Below are positions 37,067-46,731 of a DNA stretch of 64,000 nucleotides, one piece after another (within the stretch, counting starts at the first letter, position 1; every line of letters starts with the position of its first letter). The position numbers and the translations under genes were made by a program. The DNA comes from JBKEDF01 sp047975325 (GTDB lineage: Bacteria > Pseudomonadota > Alphaproteobacteria > Rhodobacterales > Rhodobacteraceae), in assembly GCA_047975325.1 (NCBI GenBank), contig JBKEDF010000026.1, positions 3,875-67,874 of the forward strand. Reading direction: 5' to 3'. The notes under the pieces were generated by a model. It was not told the origin of the DNA and made no database searches. It was given only the letters and a program-made list of their open reading frames with translations.

Positions 37067-38263
37067 ATGCGGGTTGCGATCGTGGGGGCGGGTGTCGGCG
37101 GCTTGACGCTTGGGGCATTGCTGGCAAAGGCAGGGTATGGGATTTCACTTTTCGATCAGTTCGACACGCCCCGCCCCGTGGGTTCCGGGTTGATGATCCA
37201 GCCCGTCGGACTTGCCGTGATGGATCTGATCGGCGCGGGTGACGCGGCCCGCCTGCAGGGGCAGAGGATCCGGCGAATGCTGGGGCTGGAGGCGCGAACG
37301 GGGCAGAGGGTCCTCGATGTGGCCTATGCACCCGAAGGTGCCTCGCCGGAACGCCATGGTCTGGCCATCCACCGAGCGGGCCTGCATGGCGCCTTACTGA
37401 ATGCCGCCCGGAAAGAGGGGCTTGCAATCGTGACGGCCCGGAAGATCATCGGCACGGAATTGCAGGATGGGCAACGATGGATATCGTCGCAAGATGAAAG
37501 CTATGGCCCTTTCGATCTGATCGTGGATGCCAGCGGCGCGCGTTCCTCGCTTTCCCCCCTGACGGCCCGCCCCCTGCCCTATGGTGCAATCTGGGGAACG
37601 GTACCCTGGCCGGCGGGAAACCCCATGCCAATCGATCAACTCAGCCAACGCTATCGTCGCGCCGACCGGATGGCGGGTATCCTGCCACTGGGCACGGTCC
37701 CCGGCCGGGATGGCACACATGCGGCGGTTTTCTGGTCCTTGCCCATCGACCGGCTGGCGGATTGGCATCGGGATGGCCTGGACCGCTGGAAACGGGAGGC
37801 CATAACGCTCTGGCCCGAAATGGCCCCATTTCTGAACGGAATTACGGATCCCGCTCAAATGACCCCTGCGCGCTATTCCCATGGCAGCCTGCGACATCCC
37901 TGGGCGGAACGGATCGCCTATATCGGGGATGCTGCACATCGGGCCAGCCCGCAACTTGGGCAAGGGGCAAACATGGCGCTGCTTGATGCCCTGGCACTGG
38001 CCCGCGCGCTGCAACACCACCCCCTGGACGATGCCCTGCCCGCCTATGGGCAAATGCGGCGCTGGCACCTGCGGCTCTATCAATTCCTGAGCGCCGCCTT
38101 CACCCCGCAATATCAATCGGGCAGCCCTATCCTGCCGGTCCTTCGGGACTGGCTGCTTGCCCCGGTGTCGATGGTGCCGCCCTTGCCCTGGATCCTGTCC
38201 CGCCTGGTGGCCGGAAAGCTCCTGCCGCCCCTGGCAGGGGAGGTGCTGGACATACCCGGTTGA
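37067..38263 (+). CDS. FAD-dependent monooxygenase (PHBH/UbiH-like fold)
   Basis: A 398-residue group-A flavoprotein monooxygenase. It has the N-terminal FAD motif VGAGVGGLTLGALLAKAG, a central DG-like LIVDASGARSSL motif, and the second FAD motif YIGDAAHRASPQLGQGANMAL. Such enzymes hydroxylate aromatic or quinoid substrates using NAD(P)H and oxygen. The substrate is not evident from context. The start at 37067 is set by the beta-alpha-beta motif; the frame is open for 26 codons before it. It is divergent from ileS. Confidence 0.87.
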   Translation: MRVAIVGAGVGGLTLGALLAKAGYGISLFDQFDTPRPVGSGLMIQPVGLAVMDLIGAGDAARLQGQRIRRMLGLEARTGQRVLDVAYAPEGASPERHGLAIHRAGLHGALLNAARKEGLAIVTARKIIGTELQDGQRWISSQDESYGPFDLIVDASGARSSLSPLTARPLPYGAIWGTVPWPAGNPMPIDQLSQRYRRADRMAGILPLGTVPGRDGTHAAVFWSLPIDRLADWHRDGLDRWKREAITLWPEMAPFLNGITDPAQMTPARYSHGSLRHPWAERIAYIGDAAHRASPQLGQGANMALLDALALARALQHHPLDDALPAYGQMRRWHLRLYQFLSAAFTPQYQSGSPILPVLRDWLLAPVSMVPPLPWILSRLVAGKLLPPLAGEVLDIPG

Positions 38264-38301
38264 CCCATCACCCCGGTATTTGCGATGAGCCCCGATCGGA
38301 C

Positions 38302-38407
38302 CTAAGCAGATATTCGCGGCTTCGCCCACGAATTCCTGCTTAGTTTCCCTTGTTTCGCAGGATTTTTAACCCAAAACCGGCAACCACTTTTGCGAAATCC
38401 TGCTTAG
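38302..38407. repeat. Cluster of CTGCTTAG-centred inverted and direct repeats
   Basis: CTAAGCAG at 38302-38309 pairs with CTGCTTAG at 38336-38343, extending to 13 of 15 matched bases. A second pair, GCAGGATTT (38357-38365) and AAATCCTGC (38395-38403), is perfect. TCCTGCTTAG then occurs again at 38398-38407, running into the stop codon of the transglycosylase gene. The cluster lies between the convergent monooxygenase and transglycosylase genes. It may be a bidirectional terminator or a remnant of a repeat element. Confidence 0.5.
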
Positions 38408-39006
38408 CCGCCAAGGATGATTTTCACATAGTCCCGGGTTTCGGCATAGGGCGGAATGCCGGAATGTTTTTCCACCGCCAAAGGCCCCGCATTATAGGCC
38501 GCGAGTGCCAGTCGCCAGCTTCCGAAACGATCATACATCATCCGCAGATAGCGCGCGCCCCCTTCCAGATTCTGGTGGGGATCATTGATATTGACCCGCA
38601 AAAGACGCGCCGTATCGGGCATGAGCTGTGCCAGCCCCGTTGCGCCCTTATGCGATTTGGCAGAGGGGTTCCAACCCGATTCCTGTTGCACCAGCCGCAG
38701 GAAAAGCCCTTCCGGCACGGCGTGCTTGCGCGCCAGCGAACGCGCAACAGGCAGATATTCACCCTTATATTTGCCGCGGAAGCGCTTCAGGTTTTCCGCC
38801 GAAGCCCCGGGCTTGTTATTTGGCTGCAACCGCACCGAAGCCGAATATTGCCGCGACAGCCGCGAATCCAGAAGCCGCGTCTGTGCCTTGAACATCGCCT
38901 TGCGTGATTTCGAACCGCCAAGCACCAGGCCTTCCGCGACAACCGGGCCGGGCATTGCAAGGCCGATCAACCCGACCAATCCCATAACAAGCACATGACC
39001 ACGCAT
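38404..39006 (-). CDS. Lytic transglycosylase, SLT domain
   Basis: A 200-residue secreted protein. A signal peptide (MRGHVLVMGLVGLIGLAMPG) is cleaved near VVAEG. The C-terminal SLT domain has the catalytic glutamate in QQESGWNPSAKS, GLAQLMPDTA and AYNAGP. It cleaves peptidoglycan glycan strands to anhydro-muropeptides in the periplasm. The start at 39006 is required for the signal peptide; the open frame runs 131 codons further upstream without meaning. It is a small family-1-like enzyme comparable to those used in wall remodelling or assembly of envelope structures. Confidence 0.9.
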   Translation of the reverse strand: MRGHVLVMGLVGLIGLAMPGPVVAEGLVLGGSKSRKAMFKAQTRLLDSRLSRQYSASVRLQPNNKPGASAENLKRFRGKYKGEYLPVARSLARKHAVPEGLFLRLVQQESGWNPSAKSHKGATGLAQLMPDTARLLRVNINDPHQNLEGGARYLRMMYDRFGSWRLALAAYNAGPLAVEKHSGIPPYAETRDYVKIILGG

Positions 39007-39325
39007 CGACGATTCCGAGCAGATGAAAGAAGACAGCGCACTATAATGGGATTCGCAAACGAAGCCACCCCCCTTCCCGACAAGACCGATGAGAACTTCG
39101 GCAATCGTCGCATCATGACAACTGCGCCCGGCCCTACCCCATACCTGACCCGCCAGTAACCTTGTTCCTGCACGGTCCAAATCACCCGTGGCCGGGACGG
39201 CGGCCAAAAACACCGCCCTGTTCACGGCCCACCAAACCCCGACACGTTGACCCAGTGTCGCGCATGGATCACAAAAGCAATGCAGGAACAGGTGCAACAG
39301 CCTATACGGCAATCGGGAGACGAAG
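39007..39325. other. Divergent intergenic region, no gene seen
   Basis: 319 bases separate the transglycosylase start from the divergent Gfo/Idh/MocA start. A TATAGT-like hexamer upstream of the transglycosylase and GGGAGA before the oxidoreductase ATG are the only plausible signals. No conserved coding frame or strong hairpin is visible. Confidence 0.5.
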
Positions 39326-40396
39326 ATGACAACCAGGGAAACCGGAACAACCCGCCTCGCGGTTATCGGTGCAGGGCTGATCGGGCGTGAACATATCACA
39401 TTGATCGAAAACTATCCCGAAACCACATTGGTCGCAATCTGCGATCCGGCACCGGCCTCCGCGACCTTTGCCGCGGATCAGGGCATCCCGCATTTCACGG
39501 ACCACGAACACATGTTCAACGAGGTCGCAATGGATGGTGTGATCATCGCCTCCCCGAACCGGCTCCATGCACCGATGGCCCTTTCGGCGATTTCCCGGGG
39601 CATTCCCTGCCTTGTCGAAAAACCCGTCGCCGAAAACCTTGCCGCGGCAGCATCAATCGTGACAGCCTCGGAAACAAGGGGGGTTCCGGTACTGGTTGGC
39701 CATCACCGCCGCCACAGTCCCGATATCCGCGCGGCCCGCAAGACAATTGGCGATGGCACGCTCGGCCCCCTCGTCGCGGTGAACGGAATGACACTTTTCG
39801 ACAAGCCGGACAGTTATTTCGAGGCCGAATGGCGCCAGCAGCCGGGCGGTGGCCCGCTGCTGATCAACCTGATCCACGATCTGGATATCCTGCGCCACCT
39901 GATTGGCGAAATCGAAAGCATCCGTGCCTTCACATCCTCGGCGATCCGGGGCTTTGCCGTGGAAGATACCGCCAGCGTCACGATCCGGTTCGAAAATGGC
40001 GTATTGGGGACCTATCTCATCTCGGACGCCGCAGTGAGCCCCTGGGCCTGGGAATTCAGCTCCGGACAGGCGCTTTACTTCCCATCCCAGCCCGGTCCCA
40101 ATCTTTTCATCGCGGGGCGGAAAGCCTCTCTTTCGCTATCCGATCTCTATCTCTGGCGGCATGCGGAAGAAGGGCAGAACTGGCAGGATCCCCTTCTGCG
40201 GGACCATATCCCGCCGGAATTGGGCAGCGCCTATATCAATCAGTTGCAACATTTCATCGAGGTGATCGACGGCAAGGCAGACCCGTTGATTTCCGCCCGT
40301 GACGGAATGACAACTCTGGCAGCGATCCTTGCCGTCGAACGCGCGGCGCAAGAGGATCGCAGTGTGACGCTGAAGGAAATGCTGCCGTCCACTTGA
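39326..40396 (+). CDS. Gfo/Idh/MocA family oxidoreductase
   Basis: A 356-residue NAD(P)-dependent dehydrogenase. The Rossmann motif is AVIGAGLIGREH, the catalytic-site motif is LVEKPVAENL, and the C-terminal alpha/beta domain follows from about 130 with GGGPLLINLIHDLDILRHL. The family oxidises sugars, inositol and related polyols or reduces their keto forms. The substrate cannot be told. It is convergent with the LysR gene and may be unrelated to the catabolic cluster on its other side. Confidence 0.88.
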   Translation: MTTRETGTTRLAVIGAGLIGREHITLIENYPETTLVAICDPAPASATFAADQGIPHFTDHEHMFNEVAMDGVIIASPNRLHAPMALSAISRGIPCLVEKPVAENLAAAASIVTASETRGVPVLVGHHRRHSPDIRAARKTIGDGTLGPLVAVNGMTLFDKPDSYFEAEWRQQPGGGPLLINLIHDLDILRHLIGEIESIRAFTSSAIRGFAVEDTASVTIRFENGVLGTYLISDAAVSPWAWEFSSGQALYFPSQPGPNLFIAGRKASLSLSDLYLWRHAEEGQNWQDPLLRDHIPPELGSAYINQLQHFIEVIDGKADPLISARDGMTTLAAILAVERAAQEDRSVTLKEMLPST

Positions 40397-40444
40397 GGAT
40401 CGGACCGTAGCCGTTCAAATTCGCGGTTCAGCCGGAATGGCGGG

Positions 40445-41350
40445 TCAGGAATCCAGCACAAGGGGCTTGAGTTCCCGTGTTATCGCGTTGCAGATGGTTT
40501 TCTTTGCCGCGTCGATCCCCGAAGCGGCCGAGACAATCAACCCGATGCGAATACCGCGCAGTTCTTCTGCGATGATGGGGACAAATGCCATTTCACCGCG
40601 TTCGATCTCGTCATAGAAACCGATCTTCGTATAGATGCCTATCCCCTGGTTACCCAGGATCATCCGCTTTGCAACGGAAAGCGTATTGGTAAACAGATGG
40701 GTCGAAAGCCCGGCGGTGAAACGCGTGACCATCTGGTCGATAATGGAATTGCGCCCCCGTGCATCAACTGTCCGGATCAGGCGAAAATCGGCAATATCAT
40801 CAAACCGGACACTGCCCCGTTGTGCCAGGGGGTGACCGGCGGGGAGGATCACGCCAAAGGGGGCCGCCTTTTCGGATATGATGCGCACATTCGGATGCAG
40901 CCCCCGCACGAAGGTGATGCCGACATCCGCCTTGCCCTCGGCTACCGCCTTCACGATCTCTTCGGGCATGGCGGTGGTGACGGAAAGGGTGATGTGGGGA
41001 AAGGAGCCATAAAAGCTCTGGATTGCGCGGGGCAGAAGGCCGAAAGCGGCGGAATCCAGGGTCTGGATGGTCAGATGCCCCGTACGCTTGTCACGCATCT
41101 CATCGAGCAGGATCTTGGTGCGTTCGAAATCATGCAGGGTACGGCGGCAATGTTCCAACAGGATCATGCCGATTTCCGTGGGCAGAACACCTGCGGGGGT
41201 ACGGTCGAAAAGCCTTACCCCCAATTCCTGTTCAACGGCAATGATTTTCCGGTTCACCGTGGTCGAGGTGATATTGAGAATCGCCGCCGCCTTGCGGATC
41301 GAACGCTGGCGGGCGACCTCATCAAAATAGCGCAGGAAAGATGTATGCAT
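40445..41350 (-). CDS. LysR family transcriptional regulator
   Basis: A 301-residue LysR protein. The N-terminal winged helix includes FLRYFDEVARQRSIRKAAAIL and the recognition helix region STTVNRKI; the effector domain spans about 90-300. It is divergent from the ABC-importer gene, the classic arrangement for a LysR regulator and its target operon. A GTGCA-N5-TGCAC palindrome lies 22 bases upstream of its start. It probably activates the importer/CoA-pathway operon in response to the imported substrate. Confidence 0.9.
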   Translation of the reverse strand: MHTSFLRYFDEVARQRSIRKAAAILNITSTTVNRKIIAVEQELGVRLFDRTPAGVLPTEIGMILLEHCRRTLHDFERTKILLDEMRDKRTGHLTIQTLDSAAFGLLPRAIQSFYGSFPHITLSVTTAMPEEIVKAVAEGKADVGITFVRGLHPNVRIISEKAAPFGVILPAGHPLAQRGSVRFDDIADFRLIRTVDARGRNSIIDQMVTRFTAGLSTHLFTNTLSVAKRMILGNQGIGIYTKIGFYDEIERGEMAFVPIIAEELRGIRIGLIVSAASGIDAAKKTICNAITRELKPLVLDS

Positions 41351-41371
41351 TGCATATTATTCCGGCAGGTG

Positions 41372-41386
41372 GTGCAAAAAATGCAC
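41372..41386. promoter_or_regulatory. Candidate LysR operator
   Basis: GTGCAAAAAATGCAC is a perfect dyad of the T-N11-A class bound by LysR proteins. It lies in the 147-base divergent region between the LysR gene and the importer gene, next to the regulator's start. Confidence 0.55.
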
Positions 41387-41497
41387 TGCTGTAGGGCTAA
41401 CATGGCACTTTATGCTGCGGTGGTCTAGCCGTAATCTTGACGCGACGCTCATCAAGAAGCGCTTGGCAAGAACCGCATGCATAATCAGGGAAACACG

Positions 41498-42529
41498 ATG
41501 ATGAATTTGCCGAACCGCCGCCGCTTTCTGCAATCCATGGCCGCCTTTTCAGGGGCTGCCGCCGCCGGAACTCTGATCGATATCCGACCGGGGGCCGCAC
41601 AGGACCAGTTCGAGGTTTCCATGCAACTGGGCTGGCTGGTCAGCAATGGCATCCTGGGGGAAATCGCCGCTGACCATCTGGGATTTTACGCCGATGAGGG
41701 GCTGACGCTCCGGATCATCCCGGGCGGACCGAATGTTGATGGCCTGGCCAGCGTAGCCTCGGGGGCTGCGGCCTTGGGGCAATATTCCTCCAGCCCGTCA
41801 CTGATGATGGCGCGGTCGCAGGGATTGCCGCTGAAATGTATCGCGGCAGGGTATCAGCAGCATCCCTTCACCTATTTCTCGCTTAGCGATAACCCGGTGC
41901 GGGAACCGAAGGACCTGATCGGCAAGAAGGTCGGCACCAATGGCACCGCGCGGATCCTGCTGCAGGCGCTTCTGGCCAGAAACGGGATTTCCCAGGACGA
42001 CGTGGAAGTTGTCGTGACCGGATCCGACATGGCGCCGCTGATGACGGGTCAGGTCCATGTCGTGACCGGCTGGAAGACCAATACGCAGGCGCTGTCGATC
42101 CTGGGTGACAAACGTGTGGATCTGTCGCTTTGGGATGCGGGGGTACAGCTTTACGCCAATCCCTATTACGTCACCGACAGGCTTCTGGAAGAACAGCGCG
42201 ACAATGTTGAGGCGATGATCCGCGTCAGTGCAAAAGGCTGGGGTTGGGTACATGAAAACCCCGAAGAGGCCGTCAAGATCATGGTTGAGCGTTATCCCAA
42301 TCTTGATCTGGAGATCGAACTGGCCACAGTCCCCCTGGCGCTTGCTTACAGCTTCAACGAAAACACCGCCGCAAATGGCTGGGGCGCAATGACCCAGGAA
42401 AACTGGCAGGCACAGATCGACCTTTATGATCAGCTTGGCCAATTCGAGGCGGGTGCGCCGAAAGTCGAAGACGTCATGACGCTTTCAATCCTGGAAGCCA
42501 CCGCCGCCGACAGGCCGGCATATGGCTGA
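41498..42529 (+). CDS. ABC transporter substrate-binding protein, NitT/TauT (NMT1/THI5-like) type
   Basis: A 343-residue periplasmic binding protein. It starts MMNLPNRRRFLQ with a twin-arginine-like signal (NRRRFLQSMAAFSGAAAAG). The mature domain resembles NMT1/TauA-like receptors: LGWLVSNGILGEIAADHLGFYADEGL and later KVGTNGTARILLQALL. Family members bind taurine, sulfonates, nitrate, pyrimidine precursors or aromatic acids. Specificity here is unknown. The ATG at 41498 follows CAGGGAAAC; an ATG seven codons upstream is less likely. Its end overlaps the ATPase gene by eight bases. Confidence 0.85.
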   Translation: MMNLPNRRRFLQSMAAFSGAAAAGTLIDIRPGAAQDQFEVSMQLGWLVSNGILGEIAADHLGFYADEGLTLRIIPGGPNVDGLASVASGAAALGQYSSSPSLMMARSQGLPLKCIAAGYQQHPFTYFSLSDNPVREPKDLIGKKVGTNGTARILLQALLARNGISQDDVEVVVTGSDMAPLMTGQVHVVTGWKTNTQALSILGDKRVDLSLWDAGVQLYANPYYVTDRLLEEQRDNVEAMIRVSAKGWGWVHENPEEAVKIMVERYPNLDLEIELATVPLALAYSFNENTAANGWGAMTQENWQAQIDLYDQLGQFEAGAPKVEDVMTLSILEATAADRPAYG

Positions 42530-43319
42530 CGGGGGCGCGATGATCGACCCGGGCGGCACGCCTCTGGCGGCAGCGCTTGATGCCGCCAGCGTCCGTTTCG
42601 GACATTTCACCGCAATCAAGGAACTGTCTCTGAAGGTGGAAACCGGCAGTTTCTATACGATCCTGGGTCCGTCCGGATGCGGCAAATCCACCCTGTTGCG
42701 GTTGGTCTCAGATCTGGTTCCGGCAGCTGCGGGTGAGGTGACGATCTTTGGCAAATCCACGGAAGCCGCACGGCTTGCGCGCGAATTCGCCTTCGTCTTT
42801 CAGGATGCAACACTGTTGCCCTGGCGTTCCGCGTTGAAGAATGTCGAATTGCCACTGGAAATCGGCCGCAAGCGCGGGGTCAAGATCCCGGTCGGGGATC
42901 GCAGCCCGAGGGAATTGCTGGAACTTGTCGGCCTCAAGGGGCGGGAAGATGCCCTGCCGCATGAACTTTCGGGCGGGATGCGTCAGCGCGTGGCAATCGC
43001 CCGCGCGCTGGTTTGCCAGCCCAAGCTGCTGCTGATGGATGAACCTTTCGGCGCGCTGGATGAAATGACACGCGACCACCTGAATATCCAGCTTCAGCAG
43101 ATCTGGCAGGAAACCGGGGTGACAGTGCTATTCGTCACTCATTCCATCCCCGAAGCGGTGTTTCTGGGCCAGAAGGTCATCATGCTGCGTGCCCATCCCG
43201 GGCGGTTGAAGGAAATCGTCGATATCGACCTGCCCTTCCCGCGCACCATCGAAGGCCGCGACCAGCCGGAATTCACCCGTTACAACGCATTGTTGCGCAA
43301 ATCTCTGGAGGATTGTTGA
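42522..43319 (+). CDS. ABC transporter ATP-binding protein, NitT/TauT type
   Basis: A 265-residue ATPase. Walker A GPSGCGKST, Q-loop FVFQDATLLPW, signature LSGGMRQR and Walker B LLLMDEPFGALDE are all intact. The FQDATLLPW form is typical of nitrate/taurine/sulfonate importers (SsuB/TauB). It energises the importer with the neighbouring permease. It overlaps the binding-protein gene by eight bases and the permease ATG by one base. Confidence 0.92.
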   Translation: MADGGAMIDPGGTPLAAALDAASVRFGHFTAIKELSLKVETGSFYTILGPSGCGKSTLLRLVSDLVPAAAGEVTIFGKSTEAARLAREFAFVFQDATLLPWRSALKNVELPLEIGRKRGVKIPVGDRSPRELLELVGLKGREDALPHELSGGMRQRVAIARALVCQPKLLLMDEPFGALDEMTRDHLNIQLQQIWQETGVTVLFVTHSIPEAVFLGQKVIMLRAHPGRLKEIVDIDLPFPRTIEGRDQPEFTRYNALLRKSLEDC

Positions 43320-44125
43320 TGGCGACTGCCGACCTTTCCTTTGAGACCGCCGAAGAATTGGCGCAGGAACGCCGCAATCAGCGCCGCGCGCGTCAGGTGG
43401 CCGTGGCAATCCCGATCCTGACCGCAGCCGGGCTGATCCTGATCTGGGAACTGGGCGTACGGATTTTCGGGGTGCCGACCTATATCGCGCCCGCACCTTC
43501 AGATGTCTGGGGCGCGCTGACCGGCAGATTCGGGCTCCTGATGTCGAATTTCTGGCCGACGCTCTACGAAAGCCTGGCCGGGTTCTTCGTGGGAAATCTG
43601 GCGGCAATCCTGCTTGCGATCGCATTCGTTCACAGTCGTACGGTTGAACGGGCCTTCTTTCCCATCGCGGTTTTCATCAATACAATCCCGATCCTGGCCA
43701 TCGCGCCAATCCTGGTGCTGATCTTCGGGCCGGGAATCACCGCCAAGGTGGTGATTGCGGCGCTGATCTGTTTCTTCCCGACATTGGTGAACATGGTGCG
43801 CGGATTGCAATCTGTCAGTCCGCAGGCACTGGAACTGGCACGGATCCTTTCGGCATCGAAGGGGGAGGTGTTCTGGAAAATCCGCCTGCCTTCGTCGCTG
43901 CCCTTCCTGTTCTCCGCGCTGAAAATAGCGGCAACGACCAGCGTGATCGGGGCCATCGTGGGGGAATGGGTTGGGGCCGACAAGGGGCTTGGGGCGCTGA
44001 TCCTTGAAGCGACCTTCAATTTCAATTCGCCGCTGCTTTACGCGACGGTGCTGCTTTCATCCGGCCTGTCGGTCCTTCTTTTCGCGACCGTCTCGATCGC
44101 CGAAAGGTTGATCATCCGCTGGTAA
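43319..44125 (+). CDS. ABC transporter permease, NitT/TauT type
   Basis: A 268-residue inner-membrane permease with about six helices. The EAA-type loop that contacts the ATPase reads ELARILSASKGEVFWKIRLPSSLPF. The ATG at 43319 overlaps the ATPase stop as TGATG. It completes a three-gene importer (receptor, ATPase, permease) regulated with the downstream CoA-pathway genes. Confidence 0.92.
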   Translation: MATADLSFETAEELAQERRNQRRARQVAVAIPILTAAGLILIWELGVRIFGVPTYIAPAPSDVWGALTGRFGLLMSNFWPTLYESLAGFFVGNLAAILLAIAFVHSRTVERAFFPIAVFINTIPILAIAPILVLIFGPGITAKVVIAALICFFPTLVNMVRGLQSVSPQALELARILSASKGEVFWKIRLPSSLPFLFSALKIAATTSVIGAIVGEWVGADKGLGALILEATFNFNSPLLYATVLLSSGLSVLLFATVSIAERLIIRW

Positions 44126-44192
44126 GGCCCCGGACAAACCGAAAACCCGCGCCGCCTGCATCCCGCACGGCGCAACAGAGGGAATTTGTGCA

Positions 44193-45557
44193 ATGACAGA
44201 TCAGGTCAAGGATCATCTCATGACAAAGGGGGCGCAGATCCCGGTTGTGGCGGATTGCGATGTGGTGGTGATCGGTGCGGGCCCGGCGGGCCTTTCGGCA
44301 GCAGTTTCTGCGGCGCGCAATGGTTGCAAGGTGGTTCTGGTGGAACGCTATCACCATCTGGGGGGCATGGCTTCCGGCGGGATGGTCCTGGTTCTGGATG
44401 ATATGGTGAATGCCGGAACCGAGATCGTCACCACCGGGATTGTTACGGAATTCGTGGAACGGATGGAACAGCAGGATGGAGCCGTCTATCCACCACCCGA
44501 GGATTGCCAGACCAACTGGGAGATGTGGCAGAAATGGTCCCGCTGGGGCTGTATCGATTTCCACAAGACCGGCATGCCGCAGCCGATCATCCATGCCGTC
44601 GCCTTTGACCCGGATTGCTGGAAACGGGTCAGCCTGGATCTGGTGCGCGAAAATGGCATCGCGCTGCGCACCCATTCATGGTTTTCCGAAGCCATGATCG
44701 AGGATGGCCGCGTGACGGGCGTGATCTGCCAAACCAAGGTTGGCCGTCAGGCAATCCGTGCAAAGATGGTCATCGATGCAAGCGGTGATCTGGATGTTGC
44801 GGCCTCGGCCGGGGCCTCCTTCACCATGGGGCAGTATATCGTCACCACCGTTTTCCGGCTTTGCGATGTCGATACCGCCAAGGCGGAAGCCTATGAATAT
44901 GCCAATCCGGAGGCCTATAAGGCCCTTGACCGACAGGCGCGGCGCGCAATCGGCGGGGCCTGGGGGATGTGGTGGCTCAAGACACCGCTGCCGGGGATCA
45001 TCTGGTGCAATTGTCCCCATATGCCCGGCTATGACGGGCTGACCCCCGAGGATATGGTCACCGCCGAATATGAAGGGCGCGACCGGATGATGAAGCTTCT
45101 GGCCTTCGCACGCGAAAACCTGCCCGGATTCGAAAATGCCAAGATGCTGGGTGCGGCGGAACAGATGGGCATCCGCCAGACCCGGCTCTTGCAGGGGGAA
45201 TATGTCGTAACCAAGGAAGATGTGGCCAAGCGCCGTCATTTTGCCGATAGCGTCTGTCGGGGCCGGGATTACTACACCCCCTATCGTGCCCTGCTGCCCA
45301 AGGGGATCGATAACCTGATTGTCGCGGGGCGGCATTATTCCGTTGATAGCGATGCACAGAAACTTTCACGCGAAATCCCGCCCTGCATGGCGCAGGGCGA
45401 GGCGGCAGGTATTGCCGCAGCCCAGGGGGTACAATCAGGGCAGGCGCTGCGCGATCTCGATGTGAAGGCAATACAGAAACAGATGCGCGCTCAGGGCGCG
45501 GATCCAGGGGATATCCCTTCGACCAATGCACTGGTCGAAACCCCGATTGAAGCATGA
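44193..45557 (+). CDS. FAD-dependent oxidoreductase (FAD_oxidored type)
   Basis: A 454-residue flavoprotein. The N-terminal FAD motif is VVVIGAGPAGLSAAVSAARN, followed by ERYHHLGGMASGGMV, a pattern of the FAD_oxidored family. A C-terminal FAD contact region reads LIVAGRHYSVDSDAQ. It has no own iron-sulfur cysteines, so the ferredoxin encoded three genes later is a likely electron partner. It may oxidise or reduce a CoA thioester or free acid in the pathway. It lies 67 bases after the permease gene in the same orientation. Confidence 0.82.
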   Translation: MTDQVKDHLMTKGAQIPVVADCDVVVIGAGPAGLSAAVSAARNGCKVVLVERYHHLGGMASGGMVLVLDDMVNAGTEIVTTGIVTEFVERMEQQDGAVYPPPEDCQTNWEMWQKWSRWGCIDFHKTGMPQPIIHAVAFDPDCWKRVSLDLVRENGIALRTHSWFSEAMIEDGRVTGVICQTKVGRQAIRAKMVIDASGDLDVAASAGASFTMGQYIVTTVFRLCDVDTAKAEAYEYANPEAYKALDRQARRAIGGAWGMWWLKTPLPGIIWCNCPHMPGYDGLTPEDMVTAEYEGRDRMMKLLAFARENLPGFENAKMLGAAEQMGIRQTRLLQGEYVVTKEDVAKRRHFADSVCRGRDYYTPYRALLPKGIDNLIVAGRHYSVDSDAQKLSREIPPCMAQGEAAGIAAAQGVQSGQALRDLDVKAIQKQMRAQGADPGDIPSTNALVETPIEA

Positions 45558-45564
45558 GGCAGAC

Positions 45565-46731
45565 ATGAAAGAAACTCTTCCCCTTTCCGGTATCCGGGTG
45601 ATCGATTTCACCCAGGTGATGATGGGCCCCTGTGCAACACAGATGCTGGCCGATCTGGGCGCCGATGTCATCAAGATCGAACGCCCCGGCGCGGGTGACC
45701 TTTCGCGCAATTTCTTTGGTGAAAGCTCTGAAGTGGCGATGAACAACGTCGTTTTTGCCTCGCTCAACCGCAACAAGCGTTCGGTGGAACTGGATACGAA
45801 ATCCGCCTCCGGGAAAGAGGCGGTCATGACGATGGTGCGGCAGGCGGATGTCGTTGTGGACAATTTTCGGGCCGGCGTGATGGAGCGGCTCGGTTTCGGT
45901 TATGCGGCACTCAACGCGATCAACCCGCGGATCATCTGTGCCTCCGGCACCGGCTTTGGGGAAACCGGCCCCTATGCCCACAAGGGCGGGCAGGATGTGC
46001 TTGCCCAGGCCATGACGGGGGTGATGGAAAAAACACAGGATCCGTCGATCCCGAAATCAATCTATCCCACCACGCTTTGCGACTACACTGCCGGGATGCA
46101 TCTGGTACAGGGCATCATGGCCGCACTTCTGGCCCGTGAAAAGACGGGGCGGGGGCAGAAGGTCAATGTATCCCTGTATGATTCCATGATCGCCATGCAG
46201 ATGCAGGAAGCCGCGCAATGGAGCAAGCATCGTGAAGTCCTGAACTGGGCCGCGATGCCCCTGACCGGGGTTTTCGATACGACCGATGGCGCGCTGGTGG
46301 TTGTCGGGGCGTTCAAGGCCAATCCGTTACGCGATATCTGCACTGCCCTGGGGATCAAGGATCTGTCGCCGGACTATCCCGATCTGGCCAGTCAGCGCAA
46401 ACACAAACCCTTCATTCAGGATGTTTTCCGGAAAAATTTCGCAACGAACTCAACCGCGCATTGGCTGGAACGCCTGGAGGCGCAGGATCTCCTTTGTGCA
46501 CCGGTTCGCGCCCTTGGCGAGGCGCTGGACGATCCGCAAACCGCAATCAACGATATGCTGGTTGAAATGGATCATCCGCTTCTGGGTCCGGTACAGCTTG
46601 TTGCCTCACCCGTCCATATGAGCGATGCGCCTGTCCGTCTGCGTCATTTACCGCCGCGCCTGGGGGAACATACCGATGAGGTGCTGCGCGAATTCGGCAT
46701 CCTGCCCGCATCGAAACAGGCAGCACTATGA
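45565..46731 (+). CDS. CaiB/BaiF family (class III) CoA transferase
   Basis: A 388-residue class-III CoA transferase. The N-terminal LSGIRVIDFTQVMMGPC and GADVIKIERPGAGD are family hallmarks. The catalytic-aspartate segment reads GGQDVLAQAMTG. It moves CoA between carboxylic acids through a mixed anhydride/thioester on the aspartate. It probably activates the substrate brought in by the ABC importer. It begins seven bases after the FAD oxidoreductase and overlaps the hydratase gene by four bases. Confidence 0.9.
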   Translation: MKETLPLSGIRVIDFTQVMMGPCATQMLADLGADVIKIERPGAGDLSRNFFGESSEVAMNNVVFASLNRNKRSVELDTKSASGKEAVMTMVRQADVVVDNFRAGVMERLGFGYAALNAINPRIICASGTGFGETGPYAHKGGQDVLAQAMTGVMEKTQDPSIPKSIYPTTLCDYTAGMHLVQGIMAALLAREKTGRGQKVNVSLYDSMIAMQMQEAAQWSKHREVLNWAAMPLTGVFDTTDGALVVVGAFKANPLRDICTALGIKDLSPDYPDLASQRKHKPFIQDVFRKNFATNSTAHWLERLEAQDLLCAPVRALGEALDDPQTAINDMLVEMDHPLLGPVQLVASPVHMSDAPVRLRHLPPRLGEHTDEVLREFGILPASKQAAL

